Shown one piece after another: positions 1 through 9,141 of a stretch of DNA of 64,000 bases. The notes under the pieces are model-generated. The model made no database searches. It had not been told where the DNA came from and worked only from the letters and a program-made list of their open reading frames with translations. Both the position numbers and the translations under genes were made by a program. The stretch's first letter is position 1, and each line of letters starts with the position of its first letter. This DNA comes from Rhodobacterales bacterium (GTDB taxonomy: Bacteria > Pseudomonadota > Alphaproteobacteria > Rhodobacterales > Rhodobacteraceae), in contig JAPLPE010000019.1 of assembly GCA_026400355.1 (NCBI GenBank), positions 62,001 to 126,000 of the forward strand, in the 5' to 3' direction.

Positions 1-2
1 TG

Positions 3-452
3 AAGCTGAACGGCAAGGAGGTCGAGGTCATCCAGATTTCGGGCGCGAATGGTCTGGACCTTTCGCGGTTCGAGCGGGTGATCCTGATGGCTTCGGTCCA
101 TGCGGGCCGTTATCAGCCGGAGTTTCTGGCCTATGTCACGCTGCACAAGGCGCAGATGGACAAAGTGCCGAACGCGTTTCTGTCGGTGTCGCTGTCAGCG
201 GCAAGTACGGACCCCGAGGATCTGGAAGGGATTGCAGCCTGCGTGGCCAAGATGACGGCCGAGACGGAATGGTCGCCGGAGATCGTTGTGCATGTGGCCG
301 GGGCGTTCCGGTTTGCGCAATATGATTTCCTGAAATCATGGGCGATGCGCTGGATCGCGGCGAAGCGAGACCCGACGGCGAGCACAAAGGCCGACACGGA
401 ATACACCGACTGGGAAGCCCTCTACGGGTTTCTGGACAACTGGGCCGCGTGA
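3..452 (+). CDS. HemG-like flavodoxin-domain protein (5' truncated by window edge)
   Basis: The reading frame is open from the first bases of the window and ends at TGA 450-452, so the N-terminus lies upstream. The visible ~149 residues resemble the C-terminal two thirds of flavodoxin-fold HemG/menaquinone-dependent protoporphyrinogen oxidase-like proteins: a core strand followed by VILMASVHAGRYQP (flavin-loop region), VPNAFLSVSLSAAS, and a WSPEIVVHVAGAFRF segment. Family members oxidise protoporphyrinogen IX using FMN and pass electrons to quinone; whether this one does so cannot be decided without the N-terminal FMN loop. The downstream motA/motB-like pair is on the other strand and ends one base after this gene, so the two are convergent. 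Confidence 0.7.
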   Translation, partial: KLNGKEVEVIQISGANGLDLSRFERVILMASVHAGRYQPEFLAYVTLHKAQMDKVPNAFLSVSLSAASTDPEDLEGIAACVAKMTAETEWSPEIVVHVAGAFRFAQYDFLKSWAMRWIAAKRDPTASTKADTEYTDWEALYGFLDNWAA

Positions 453-2726
453 TCAGCGTTCGGTCAGCTTTAGTTCGATGCGGCGGTTCTGCGCCCGCGC
501 CTCATCGGTATCGGCGGGGTTGACGGGCTGGTATTCGCCAAAACCGTTCGCGGCGAGACGGTTGGGCGGGATGCCCTCGTTGGCGATCATGTAGAGGACG
601 ACGGACAAAGCGCGGGCCTGCGAGAGTTCCCAGTTGTTCGCAAAGTCGCCAAAGCCTGACAGGGGCGTGTTGTCGGTATGGCCGTCGACGCGGATGACCC
701 AGTCGATGCTGGGGGGGATGTCGGACGAGATCGTGCGCAGGATGGCCGCGACATTGGAAATCTCGGACTTGCCTGCCTCTGAGAGTTCGGCGCGACCAGG
801 TTCAAAAAGAACTTCGGAAGAGAAGACGAAACGGTCGCCTTCGATGCGGACACCCTCCTGACCGGCGAGGACTTCGCGCAGGCGGCCGAAGAATTCGGAG
901 CGGTATTGTTCGAGGTTCTGCGCCGCTGCGGCGAGGCGGGCGGTTTCGGCCTGGAGCCGCTGACGTTCGGCCTCTTCAAGTTCGCGGCGGCGGCGTTCTT
1001 CGGTCGCGACGCGGGCGAGGGCCGTGTTGAGCTGAGAGCCGAGGGATTCGATCTGCACCTGGGTGGCGGTGTCGGTCTGGTCGGCGACATCGAGAAGAGC
1101 TTGCAGCGAGCCCACCTGATTGCGGAGTGCGGTGACCTGTTCGTTCAGGAGCGCGACCTGCCGGAGGTTTTCGGCTGAGACGGCTTTTTCCTCTGACAGG
1201 GCATCGTTGGCTTGTGCAAGCAGAGCAGCCTGACGTTCGGCTTCGGTCAGCTGGGTGGTGGTGGTGGCCTGTGCGGCGGCGACTTGGGCAAGGGCCCGAG
1301 CCAGCTGGTCGCGGAGTTCGGTTTCAGAGGCGTTCGCCGAGGCGGCGGTCTGGATCTGGGCGTTCAGTTCGGATTCCAGACTGGCCTGCCGCAGCAGGGC
1401 TGCGGCGAGGCGGGCCTCAAGGTCGGCCTGGGTGGATTGGGCGGTGGCGGCGGCGCTGTCGAGTTGGGTCTGGAGCGCGTTCTTTTGTTCGAGGGCAGTG
1501 GCGAGTTGGTCTTCGAGGCTCGCCTGTGCCTGTGCGGTGGAGGCATCGCGCGCGGCAAGTTCGGCCTCCAGCGCGCTGCGCGCGAGGAGGGCCTGGGTCA
1601 GCTTGTCCTGAATCTCGGCCTGACTGAGTTCAGACTGTTGAAGTGCGTCATTGAGTGCGGTCCGGGCGGCGGCAAGATCGCCTGCGGCAAGCTGCTGGGC
1701 AGCGAGGGCGGCGGCAAGGCGGGTGTTGAGCGTGTCGCGGTCAGCCGTGACGGTGGCAAGGTTCGCTGTGGCGGCGTCAAGCTGTTCCTGCGTGGTTTGC
1801 TGGAGGGTCAGTGCGGCGAGGAGGCGGGCGTCGAGGTCCGCGTTGTCGGACTGCAGGGCGGTCAGACTGTCTTGTGCCTGTTGCTGGGCCAGCATGACGG
1901 TGGCGAGCTTGACGTTCAGGTCGTCCTGTGCGGCCTCGGCTGCGGCGAGAAGGGAGAGGGTGTCTTCTGCGTCCTGCCTTTGCTGTTCCAACGCGAGCGT
2001 CATGGAGGTGAGTTCAGCATTGGCGTCAGAAAGCCTGGCCCGGAGCGCCTCGGCGGCGGCGGCGTCGACAAGCCGGGCGGCCTCAAGATCGCTGATGCGT
2101 TCGCCGCTGGTGGCGGTCTGGTTCTGCAGGGAGGCGAGGAGAGCTTCGAGCGCCTGACGGCGGGCAGCGGCGAGGCGGGCCTGTTCTTCGCCCGCGCTGA
2201 TTTCGTCGCGGGCGGTGGCGAGGGCGAGGTCAAGCGCCTCTTGATCAGACATGAGGCGGGTTTGCTGATCCTGCAGGTCGGAGATGGTGGCCTGCGCCTG
2301 TGTGCGGTCGGAGAGGAGGCCGGCCACCTGCGCCTCGAACGCGGTGATACGGGACTGGGCGTCCGTCAGAGCGATGGTCTGGGAGTCACGTTCGGCGGTC
2401 AGAGCGGCGATGATGGCGGCCTGTGCCTGTGCCTCTTCGCTCGCCTGACCCAGATCGGCGTTGAGGTTGGACACCTGCGAGGTGAGGTCGGCGGCACGGG
2501 TTTGTTCCAGCCCCAGCGCAGAGGTGAGGGAGGCGACCTGTGCGGTGAGGTCGGTCAACTGGGTTTGCTGGCCGCTGATTTCGTCGCGCAGAACGAACTG
2601 GATCACGGTGAAGATCGTCAGCACAAACATCAGGACGAGCAGGAGGCTTGTCATGGCGTCGACGAAGCCGGGCCAGATGTTGGAGTGATCGGACCCTCCA
2701 CCCCGCCCTCTGCGACTGAGTGCCAT
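453..2726 (-). CDS. MotB-like peptidoglycan-binding protein with very long coiled coil and OmpA domain
   Basis: Predicted 757-residue inner-membrane protein. A short basic N-terminus precedes one membrane segment (about residues 24-48, FVDAMTSLLLVLMF) with an acidic residue, D23, at its start, as in the proton-binding segment of MotB/ExbD/TolR proteins. Residues ~50-600 are Ala/Gln/Leu/Glu-rich heptad-like sequence with almost no proline, i.e. coiled coil. Residues ~620-757 form an OmpA/MotB peptidoglycan-binding domain (LFEPGRAELS, DGHTDNTPLSG, QNRRIEL). It lies 3 bp downstream of the MotA/TolQ-like gene, so the two should form an ion-driven stator-like complex anchored to the cell wall. Flagellar genes are absent nearby, so a flagellar role is not supported. 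Classical MotB is ~300 residues; the extra length is all coiled coil. Confidence 0.85.
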   Translation of the reverse strand: MALSRRGRGGGSDHSNIWPGFVDAMTSLLLVLMFVLTIFTVIQFVLRDEISGQQTQLTDLTAQVASLTSALGLEQTRAADLTSQVSNLNADLGQASEEAQAQAAIIAALTAERDSQTIALTDAQSRITAFEAQVAGLLSDRTQAQATISDLQDQQTRLMSDQEALDLALATARDEISAGEEQARLAAARRQALEALLASLQNQTATSGERISDLEAARLVDAAAAEALRARLSDANAELTSMTLALEQQRQDAEDTLSLLAAAEAAQDDLNVKLATVMLAQQQAQDSLTALQSDNADLDARLLAALTLQQTTQEQLDAATANLATVTADRDTLNTRLAAALAAQQLAAGDLAAARTALNDALQQSELSQAEIQDKLTQALLARSALEAELAARDASTAQAQASLEDQLATALEQKNALQTQLDSAAATAQSTQADLEARLAAALLRQASLESELNAQIQTAASANASETELRDQLARALAQVAAAQATTTTQLTEAERQAALLAQANDALSEEKAVSAENLRQVALLNEQVTALRNQVGSLQALLDVADQTDTATQVQIESLGSQLNTALARVATEERRRRELEEAERQRLQAETARLAAAAQNLEQYRSEFFGRLREVLAGQEGVRIEGDRFVFSSEVLFEPGRAELSEAGKSEISNVAAILRTISSDIPPSIDWVIRVDGHTDNTPLSGFGDFANNWELSQARALSVVLYMIANEGIPPNRLAANGFGEYQPVNPADTDEARAQNRRIELKLTER

Positions 2727-2729
2727 GAC

Positions 2730-3920
2730 TTAGCCCTGTGTCGTGTCGCGGAGGGCGCGGGGGGCCCCTGCCCCGCGGACAGCCCGCGTGAGGGTCGCGA
2801 TTTCGGTGCGGAGGTCAGCCACGGTTTCCTGCCGCCCGGCCGAGATTTCTTCGAGGATGCGGAGAAGTTGCACGTCGATGGAGCGCAGGCGCATCCGGCT
2901 TTCGGCGTCCATGCCTTCGCCGCCGCCGGATTGGCTGAGCACGGCGATCAGGCGTTCCTGCCCTTCGGCGATACGCATGAGGGCGGCGTTGGTTTCGGTC
3001 TGGTCCATCCGGTTGGCAAGGCGGGAGATGGCCTGAGACAGTTCGCCCATGCGCTCATCAGACTGGCTGCGGGCGATGTCGGTCTGGGTGAACATCAGTT
3101 GCAGCGATTCCATCTGTTCGGCCAGATGGTCGATGACCTGCGCCATCATGGTGGCGTCGCTGCTGGTGCCGCCCTCCTCGCCGCTTGAAAAGCTGACGCG
3201 GGTGATGGAGGAGAGCCATTCCTCAAGCTCGCGGTAGAAGCGGTTCTGGCCGTGGCTGGCAAAGAGTTCGAGGAGGCCGATGATCATCGACCCGAAAAGA
3301 CCGAGGAGCGAGGAGGAGAAGGCGGTGCCCATGCCGCTTAGCTGGGTTTGCAGGCCGAGTTGCAGGCGCGCAAAGATGTCAGCGCCGCTTTCGCCCGCCT
3401 GCGGGTTCAGGGATTTGATCGTGTCAACGAGGGCGGGAACGGTGGTCGCGAGGCCAAAGAAGGTTCCCAGAAGCCCCAGAAAGATCAGGGTATTGGAAAG
3501 GTAGCGGGTGATTTCGCGGTCTTCGTCGATCCGCTGGGCGACGGATTCGAGAATTGACCGGCTGGACGACGAGGACAGCTGCATCCGCGAGCCGCGAGAC
3601 CGCAGGAGAGTGGCCAGCGGGGCGAGGAGCGAGGGCGGATTTGAGACTTCGCGGCCGGGCTGAGGGTGCGCGAAAGCGCCGATCCAGCTGACTGCGTGCA
3701 TGATCTGGAACATCTGCCGGAAGCAGGCCAGCACACCCAGAAAGAACACACCGAAGATCACCCCGTCGAGGTAGGGGTTGTTCCAGAAGATCCGGACGAC
3801 GGTATCGAAAATGACGTAAAATCCAGCAGCGACCAGAGCCACCACGATCAGCATCGAGGTGATCTGGCGGATAGGCTGGGAGAATCTCGGCTCGGCCTCG
3901 GGTTCCCTTTTGTCCGTCAC
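2730..3920 (-). CDS. MotA/TolQ/ExbB-like proton channel protein
   Basis: Inner-membrane protein of ~396 residues with four hydrophobic segments: two near the N-terminus (ITSMLIVVALVAAGFYVIF and GVIFGVFFLGVLACF) and two after a cytoplasmic loop (LIFLGLLGTFFGLATTV and GMGTAFSSSLLGLFGSM). The GLLGTFFGLATTV and MGTAFSSSLLG stretches match the channel-forming helices of the MotA/TolQ/ExbB family. The C-terminal ~150 residues are a cytoplasmic amphipathic tail. A GTG at 3918-3920 is preferred because GAGGAA lies just upstream; an in-frame ATG at 3966-3968 is the alternative. It is the upstream gene of a two-gene operon with the OmpA-domain partner and presumably couples ion flow to force on the cell wall. 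Confidence 0.85.
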   Translation of the reverse strand: MTDKREPEAEPRFSQPIRQITSMLIVVALVAAGFYVIFDTVVRIFWNNPYLDGVIFGVFFLGVLACFRQMFQIMHAVSWIGAFAHPQPGREVSNPPSLLAPLATLLRSRGSRMQLSSSSSRSILESVAQRIDEDREITRYLSNTLIFLGLLGTFFGLATTVPALVDTIKSLNPQAGESGADIFARLQLGLQTQLSGMGTAFSSSLLGLFGSMIIGLLELFASHGQNRFYRELEEWLSSITRVSFSSGEEGGTSSDATMMAQVIDHLAEQMESLQLMFTQTDIARSQSDERMGELSQAISRLANRMDQTETNAALMRIAEGQERLIAVLSQSGGGEGMDAESRMRLRSIDVQLLRILEEISAGRQETVADLRTEIATLTRAVRGAGAPRALRDTTQG

Positions 3921-3999
3921 GCGGCAGCGTTCCTCGTGGTTAAGGGTTTTGCCGGAACATAAAGGCACCCGACTGGAAACCCAAACGAATTGTGCCCTG

Positions 4000-4542
4000 T
4001 CATGGCTTCACGTCCGCTTGTGTGAGAGTGCGGACACGGGTGACGAGCCAGTCCATGTCGGGGTCATGGATGCCAAGTGCGGCGATATGGGCGGCAGCGT
4101 TGTAGAGGTAATCGCGGTTCGGGCCGCGCCCGCCGGTGGCGCCCGCGATCATCTGCGCCTGCGTTTCAAGATCGAAGCGGCAGTACTGGCGGTGAGCGGG
4201 GTTGATGACGTAGGCGACCGCTTCGACCTGCCGCCCGTCGTCGAGGGTCACGGGGTGGATTTCCTCGAGATATGCGGAGGAGATGAGTTCGCGGTCGCGG
4301 AGCATGGTCATGACCTGATCAGCCTCGTTCCGGTTCACACGGAAGGCGGCGCCGGTGCAGGTGGCACCGGGGGCGCGGTCAAGGGCGAGGACGAGGCCAG
4401 GTTCGTCTTCGGTCCCGCGATGGTGGATCGAGAGCATGCAGAAGCTGCGATGATAGCCCGAAAGCGTGGCCGTCACCGATTCGGCCGGGGCAAAGCCCGG
4501 GTCCCAGAGGAGTGATCCATAGCCGAAGACCCAGAGGTCCAT
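4000..4542 (-). CDS. ChaC-family gamma-glutamylcyclotransferase
   Basis: About 180 residues beginning MDLWVFGYGSLLW. The YGSLLW motif is the substrate-binding signature of gamma-glutamylcyclotransferases, and SIHHRGTEDEPG, TGAAFRV and LRDRELISSAYLEEI follow in the order seen in ChaC proteins, which cleave glutathione to 5-oxoproline and Cys-Gly in the cytosol. The catalytic glutamate is expected in the RDRE segment. An in-frame ATG 18 bp upstream (4558-4560) could also be used; the chosen ATG has AAGGG at a workable distance. It is divergent from the DUF2125 gene, leaving a ~60 bp shared promoter region. Confidence 0.85.
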   Translation of the reverse strand: MDLWVFGYGSLLWDPGFAPAESVTATLSGYHRSFCMLSIHHRGTEDEPGLVLALDRAPGATCTGAAFRVNRNEADQVMTMLRDRELISSAYLEEIHPVTLDDGRQVEAVAYVINPAHRQYCRFDLETQAQMIAGATGGRGPNRDYLYNAAAHIAALGIHDPDMDWLVTRVRTLTQADVKP

Positions 4543-4606
4543 TGCGCTAGCCCTTGTCATGCGGTGCCTGTAAACACCGAACCATTGCCGCGTGAAAGGT
4601 CTGCTG

Positions 4607-5596
4607 ATGCGATTCCTGACGATCCTTGTTGTTGTTCTTGCCGGGCTTTACGGCGGTTACTGGTTTGTCGGGCGCTATGCGATGGAGCATGGCGTCGAGG
4701 GGTTCCTGAACGGGCTGGTCGATGACGGCTGGCAGATCAGCTATTCCGATCTGTCCGCACATGGGTTTCCGTCGCGGTTTGACACGACGATCACCGATCT
4801 GAGCGTGACGCATCCGACGAACGGGATCACCTGGTCCGCGCCGGTTTTTCAGACGTTCGCGTTGAGCTATCGGCCGACGCAGGTGATTGCAGTGTGGCCC
4901 GAACAGCAGGTGATCACCTTGCCGGGGGACCGGCTGGTTGTGACTGCCGAAGGTCTGCGGGCGAGTGCGGGGGTCGATGTGGGGCTGTCGCTGCCGTTTG
5001 ACGAGGCGACGGTGGAAAGCGGGCCGATGACGGTTGTGTCGGACCTTGGGTGGCAGGTGTCGCTGGAAAAATTGCTGTTCGCGTTCCGCGATGCGGGGCC
5101 GGGGGTGGCGGATTACGATCTGTTCCTGAATGGCGAAAGGATCGTGCCGCCTGCAGAGATCAAGGCGTTGCTGGACCCGCAGCGGACCCTGCCCGCCGAG
5201 ATTGATCAGGTCTGGCTGGATTCAGGGCTGACGTTTGATCAGCCGCTGGACCGCAACATGCGGGGCGAGATCAAGCTGAAGGCGGTCAATCTGCGGGAGT
5301 TGCGGCTGAACTGGGGGACGCTGGGCTTTACGGCCAAAGGACAGTTGACCGTGGACGCAGCAGGGATTCCGACGGGGGAGATCAGCCTGTCAGCGCAGAA
5401 CTGGCAGCAGGTGATCACTCTGGCCGTGTCGGCGGGGGTGCTGAACCCGACGATGGGGATGATGGTGCAGCGGGGCGGCGCGATGCTTGCGGGCGGTAGC
5501 GATACGCTGACCGCGCCGCTGACCTTCAAGGACGGGAACATGACGCTGGGGCCGATCCCCCTTGGTCCGGCGCCGCGGTTGATCCCTCAGCAGTAG
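4607..5596 (+). CDS. DUF2125 domain protein, membrane-anchored periplasmic
   Basis: About 329 residues: an N-terminal hydrophobic segment (FLTILVVVLAGLYGGYWFVG) as signal anchor, then a beta-rich exported body typical of DUF2125 proteins, an alphaproteobacterial family of unknown function. Sequences such as EGFLNGLVDDGWQISYSDLS and GFPSRFDTTITDLSVT near the N-terminus match the family's usual opening. The ATG at 4607 is preferred over a GTG at 4592 because GAAAGG lies six bases upstream. The gene is convergent with the extensin-like gene, with 2 bp between them. No catalytic motif is visible; AsmA-like repeat-domain folding is possible but not shown. Confidence 0.8.
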   Translation: MRFLTILVVVLAGLYGGYWFVGRYAMEHGVEGFLNGLVDDGWQISYSDLSAHGFPSRFDTTITDLSVTHPTNGITWSAPVFQTFALSYRPTQVIAVWPEQQVITLPGDRLVVTAEGLRASAGVDVGLSLPFDEATVESGPMTVVSDLGWQVSLEKLLFAFRDAGPGVADYDLFLNGERIVPPAEIKALLDPQRTLPAEIDQVWLDSGLTFDQPLDRNMRGEIKLKAVNLRELRLNWGTLGFTAKGQLTVDAAGIPTGEISLSAQNWQQVITLAVSAGVLNPTMGMMVQRGGAMLAGGSDTLTAPLTFKDGNMTLGPIPLGPAPRLIPQQ

Positions 5597-5598
5597 CG

Positions 5599-7035
5599 TC
5601 ATCGGCAATAGGCGCCGTTGTTGTAGCTGGCGGTGTCGAAGTGAAAGTGATTGCGGTGGAAGCTGTTGGCATTCGGCCCGAGCACGGTGCCGAATGGGCC
5701 GCAGGCCGCTCGGTGCATGGCGCGCAGGATACCGCCATAGGCATCGGTGCCCCATCCGCGCAGGACGGTGATTTCATTGCCGCTGGCCAGAATGAAGCCG
5801 CCGATATCGATGGCGCGGCCCCGGCCGTGTTCTGACAGGCGCTGACCGGCCTGATTGTTGCGTGGGCGGCAAGCGTATGTGCCCATGATGTCGAGCCCGA
5901 CCAGACCTCCGCCGTAGCCGCGCAGGGCCGGGACGGCGGCCTGATTGACCCACGCATTGAGAGCTGCGGCAGTGCGGCAGTCCATTGTGCCGGGTGTGGA
6001 CAGGCGGACACCGCTGACGGAGCGGACAAGGACCGGTTCGGCGATACCGCAGCCACCGCCGCTTCCAATGGAGGCCAGAACCTCGCCCTGGATGTCGGGG
6101 TTGCCGCAGATCGAGCCGCGCACGGTTTCGCGGCGGGTCGCTGAGGCCTGCTGCAAGACGCGGTTCGACCGCGCCTCGGGACGGAGGGCGCGGGCGACGG
6201 CGAGGGGCGAAAACTGCGGGCCTTCAGGGGCAACGCCGGGCTGGGCGCCGACGTTGTAGACGGGCGCGGAGTCGGGCGCGGTGGCGACGAGCGGCGCGGG
6301 ATCGACGGGCGCCTCGGGGCGGAGGCGGGGGCGGAGGGCTACGCGGACGGAGGTGGTTGCGATACTGGGCGGTTCTTCGGAGCGGGCATCAGGCGAGAGG
6401 AAGTTCGAGCCGCCGGGGTCCGTCACGGTTTCGGGCGTGCCGGGGCGAAGCGGGGGCGAATCGCCGGTCCATCGGTCGACAAAGACCGGCGGGGCGGGCG
6501 GGTCCTGCATCATCGCCTCGGCCATGATCATCTGGCGGGGGCCGTCCATGAGCGGGTCGAGCGGCGCGTCGCCGGGTGTGGCGAGCGGGAGTTCGAGGGG
6601 GGTTTCAATCTGAGGGGTGGCGGCCTGCCGGGACGTGACGACGGGCTCGTCTGTGACTGTCGCCAGCGGGGTGGTCGGGATTGCCGGGGCATCGGACATG
6701 GCGAGAGCGCCGGGGTCGGGTGGGGTTTCTGTGGCGGGCTGAAGCGAGCCGGGGCGGGGTTCCGGACGGAGGCGGGGCGGGGCCGTCTCTGCCGTTGTCA
6801 CTGCGGCGGTTGCGTTGGCCGGGGGTGTTGCGGTGGCGGTTGCCATGGCTTCCGCCGGGGGCGTTCCTGCCGCGGGGGTCGCGGTGGCCGGGACTTCTGG
6901 CCGGGCCTCGGGGCGCATGGGGGCCTCGGGGACGGGGCGGGCTTCGGGACGCACGGGGGGTTCGGCGGTCTGGGCGCTGCCTGTCGTCGCCACGCCCGCG
7001 ACGAGCAGGACGACGCAGGCCGCCCACCGGAACAT
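5599..7035 (-). CDS. Extensin-like C-terminal domain protein (LAS-type zinc peptidase fold)
   Basis: 478 residues with an N-terminal signal peptide (MFRWAACVVLLVAGVATTGSAQ), a ~270-residue Pro/Ala/Glu-rich low-complexity linker with recurring RPEARP-like units, and a ~190-residue C-terminal domain. That domain holds SEHGRGRAID (residues 401-410), which fits the SxHxxGxAxD motif of LAS/VanY-type zinc peptidases, and a downstream HFH (463-465), the second ligand motif. This is the Extensin-like_C family, expected in the periplasm acting on peptidoglycan; substrate is not established. Several cysteines in the domain suggest disulfides. The start codon lies next to the tyrA-type gene's stop, so it may be the last gene of that operon. 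Confidence 0.85.
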   Translation of the reverse strand: MFRWAACVVLLVAGVATTGSAQTAEPPVRPEARPVPEAPMRPEARPEVPATATPAAGTPPAEAMATATATPPANATAAVTTAETAPPRLRPEPRPGSLQPATETPPDPGALAMSDAPAIPTTPLATVTDEPVVTSRQAATPQIETPLELPLATPGDAPLDPLMDGPRQMIMAEAMMQDPPAPPVFVDRWTGDSPPLRPGTPETVTDPGGSNFLSPDARSEEPPSIATTSVRVALRPRLRPEAPVDPAPLVATAPDSAPVYNVGAQPGVAPEGPQFSPLAVARALRPEARSNRVLQQASATRRETVRGSICGNPDIQGEVLASIGSGGGCGIAEPVLVRSVSGVRLSTPGTMDCRTAAALNAWVNQAAVPALRGYGGGLVGLDIMGTYACRPRNNQAGQRLSEHGRGRAIDIGGFILASGNEITVLRGWGTDAYGGILRAMHRAACGPFGTVLGPNANSFHRNHFHFDTASYNNGAYCR

Positions 7036-7967
7036 CAGACCTTCACCGGGGCGCGGCCGAAATCGGGAGCGGCGGTATCCTGACCGGCTTCGATGATGCC
7101 ACGGCGGATGGCGCGGGTGCGTGTGAAGTAGTCGTGCAGCAAATCGCCATCACCCATGCGGATGGCACGCTGGAGAACAAAGAGCTCCTCGGTAAACCGA
7201 CCGAGGATGTCGAGCGTGGCGTCCTTGTTCGTCAGGAACACGTCGCGCCACATGGTGGGATCAGAGGCCGCGATGCGGGTGAAGTCGCGGAAGCCCGAGG
7301 CGGAATACTTGATGACTTCGGAGTTCGAGACACGGCGGAGGTGATCGGCCACGCCGACCATCGTGTAGGCGATCAGGTGCGGCGTATGCGAGACGACGGC
7401 AAGGACGAGGTCGTGGTGGTCGGCATCCATCGTGTCGACATTGCTGCCCATGCCTTCCCAGAGGGCGCGGAGTTTGGCCACGGCCGCAGGGTCGGCATCG
7501 CCGGGGACAAGGATGCACCAGCGGTTGTCAAAGAGGGTCGCAAAGCCCGAACGCGGGCCGGAATATTCGGTCCCCGCCAGCGGATGGGCCGGGACGAAGT
7601 GGACGCCCGCGGGCAGATGGGGGCCTACGGCGTCGATCACTGCACGCTTGACCGACCCCACATCGCTGACCGTGGCACCGGGTTTCAGGACCGGGGCGAT
7701 TTCGGCGGCGACGGGACCCATCGCGCCCACGGGTACGCAGAGGACGATCAGATCGGCGCCTTCGGCGGCCTCGGCCGCGCTTTCGCAGACGCGGTCGCAG
7801 AGGCCGATTTCGCGGGCGACTTCGCGGGTTTCCGGGGACCGGGCATAGCCTGCGATTTCCCGGGCAAGGCCGCCGCGACGGATGGCATGGCTCATGGAGG
7901 AGGCAATGAGGCCGAGACCGATCAGGGCCACGCGGTCATAGATGACCGTTTCCGGTGTGGCTTGCAT
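7035..7967 (-). CDS. tyrC: Prephenate/arogenate dehydrogenase family protein
   Basis: About 310 residues starting [20 protein letters not shown]. An N-terminal Rossmann motif (GLGLIASS; the usual third glycine is Ala) binds NAD(P), and LCVPVGAMG, SDVGSVKRAVID and HFVPAHPLAGTEYSGP follow, the last being the diagnostic substrate-site segment of TyrA-type enzymes. The product catalyses oxidative decarboxylation of prephenate or arogenate in tyrosine synthesis; specificity cannot be read here. Its ATG overlaps the TGA of hisC by one base (TGATG), so the two are translationally coupled; pairing with an aromatic/histidinol-phosphate aminotransferase fits aromatic amino-acid synthesis. Confidence 0.88.
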   Translation of the reverse strand: MQATPETVIYDRVALIGLGLIASSMSHAIRRGGLAREIAGYARSPETREVAREIGLCDRVCESAAEAAEGADLIVLCVPVGAMGPVAAEIAPVLKPGATVSDVGSVKRAVIDAVGPHLPAGVHFVPAHPLAGTEYSGPRSGFATLFDNRWCILVPGDADPAAVAKLRALWEGMGSNVDTMDADHHDLVLAVVSHTPHLIAYTMVGVADHLRRVSNSEVIKYSASGFRDFTRIAASDPTMWRDVFLTNKDATLDILGRFTEELFVLQRAIRMGDGDLLHDYFTRTRAIRRGIIEAGQDTAAPDFGRAPVKV

Positions 7968-9052
7968 CAGCGCAGGCCCTTGTATTGGCCAATGGCATGG
8001 GCGACCCGGCGGCAGGAGGCTTCGTCCCCTACGGTGATGCGCAGGCAATGAGGGAGTTTGTAGCCGACGACGCGGCGGACGATGATGCCTTCTGACCGCA
8101 GATGCGCATCGCACGCATCGGCATCGGCCTGATCGGCAAAGCGGGCGAGGACGAAGTTGGCGGTGGCGATGTCAGAGGGTACGCCCATTTCGGCGAGCGT
8201 CCGGGCCAGCCAGTCGCGCCATTTGGCGTTTTCGGTGCGGCATTTGCGGACCCATGCGGTATCGCGCACTGCGGCCTCGGCCGTGACGAGGGCGGCGGTG
8301 GAGAGGTTGAAGGGGCCGCGGATTCGGTTCAGCACGTCGATGATTTCGCGCGGGCCATAGCCCCAGCCGACACGAAGGCCGCCCAGACCGTAGATCTTGG
8401 AGAAGGTGCGGGTTATGACGACGTTGTTGCGTTCGTGAACGAGCGCCGCACCTGCATCGTAGCCGTCCACATATTCGGCATAGGCCCCGTCAAGAACGAG
8501 AAGCGCCTGCGGCGGCAGACCTTCGGCCAGACGGCGGATTTCTGTGGGGCCGATCATCGTGCCGGTCGGGTTATTGGGGTTGGCGAGGAAAACGAGTTTC
8601 GTCTTCTTGTTGCAGGCCTTGAGAATCGCATCGACATCGGTCATGCGGTCGCGTTCGGGAACCTCGACCGGCGTGGCCCCGGCGGCGAGGGCCGAGATGC
8701 GGTACATGGCAAAGCCGTGTTCGGTGTGGATCACCTGATCCCTGGGCCCGGCATAGGCCTGGCAAAGGAAATGGATGATTTCATCCGAGCCCACGCCGCA
8801 GATGATCTGGTCGGGGTTCAGGCCCCAGACTTCACCGATCGCGGTGCGGAGTGCACGATGATCGGTGTTGGGATAGCGGTGCAGGTCGTGGACAGCGCGG
8901 GAGAATGCCTCGCGTGCGGAGTCGGAGGGGCCGAGGGGGTTTTCGTTCGACGACAGTTTCAGGACGTTGGTCTTGCCTTCGACATGGGCCGCACCGCCTT
9001 CGTAAAGGGCGATGTCCATGATGCCGGACTGGGGTTGAATCATGCTTGTCAT
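7967..9052 (-). CDS. hisC: Histidinol-phosphate aminotransferase (class II/I PLP fold)
   Basis: 361 residues. [11 protein letters not shown] is the standard N-terminal substrate-entry motif, [12 protein letters not shown] and [15 protein letters not shown] follow, [13 protein letters not shown] holds the PLP-contacting Asn, and [20 protein letters not shown] contains the lysine that forms the Schiff base. HisC converts imidazole-acetol phosphate to histidinol phosphate and often also serves as an aromatic aminotransferase; the coupled prephenate dehydrogenase gene makes that second role plausible here. Full length for the family. It is the first gene of the hisC-tyrC-extensin run on the minus strand. 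Confidence 0.9.
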   Translation of the reverse strand: MTSMIQPQSGIMDIALYEGGAAHVEGKTNVLKLSSNENPLGPSDSAREAFSRAVHDLHRYPNTDHRALRTAIGEVWGLNPDQIICGVGSDEIIHFLCQAYAGPRDQVIHTEHGFAMYRISALAAGATPVEVPERDRMTDVDAILKACNKKTKLVFLANPNNPTGTMIGPTEIRRLAEGLPPQALLVLDGAYAEYVDGYDAGAALVHERNNVVITRTFSKIYGLGGLRVGWGYGPREIIDVLNRIRGPFNLSTAALVTAEAAVRDTAWVRKCRTENAKWRDWLARTLAEMGVPSDIATANFVLARFADQADADACDAHLRSEGIIVRRVVGYKLPHCLRITVGDEASCRRVAHAIGQYKGLR

Positions 9053-9141
9053 TGGCAGGCCCTGCAGGTCAGTCGTCCCGTCTTAGCGCCGGGCGCAGGG
9101 CAAGGCCAGTGGCCCCGTCGACCCGGCCCGGACCTGCGGCA

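Noticed and set aside
1212-3188. Long plus-strand open frame (658 codons) opposite the MotB-like and MotA-like genes
   Set aside because: It is Gly/Val-rich with no domain, and it mirrors the Ala/Gln-rich coiled coil on the other strand; GC-rich DNA often leaves such antisense frames open.
453-3920. Possible Zorya-type defence pair (ZorA/ZorB)
   Set aside because: ZorA has its long tail on the MotA-like subunit and the system also needs ZorC/ZorD or ZorE; here the long coil is in the MotB-like subunit, and no such neighbours are present.
6681-8051. 456-codon plus-strand open frame opposite the extensin and tyrC genes
   Set aside because: Composition is that of a shadow of the Pro-rich linker and the Rossmann domain; no motif of its own.
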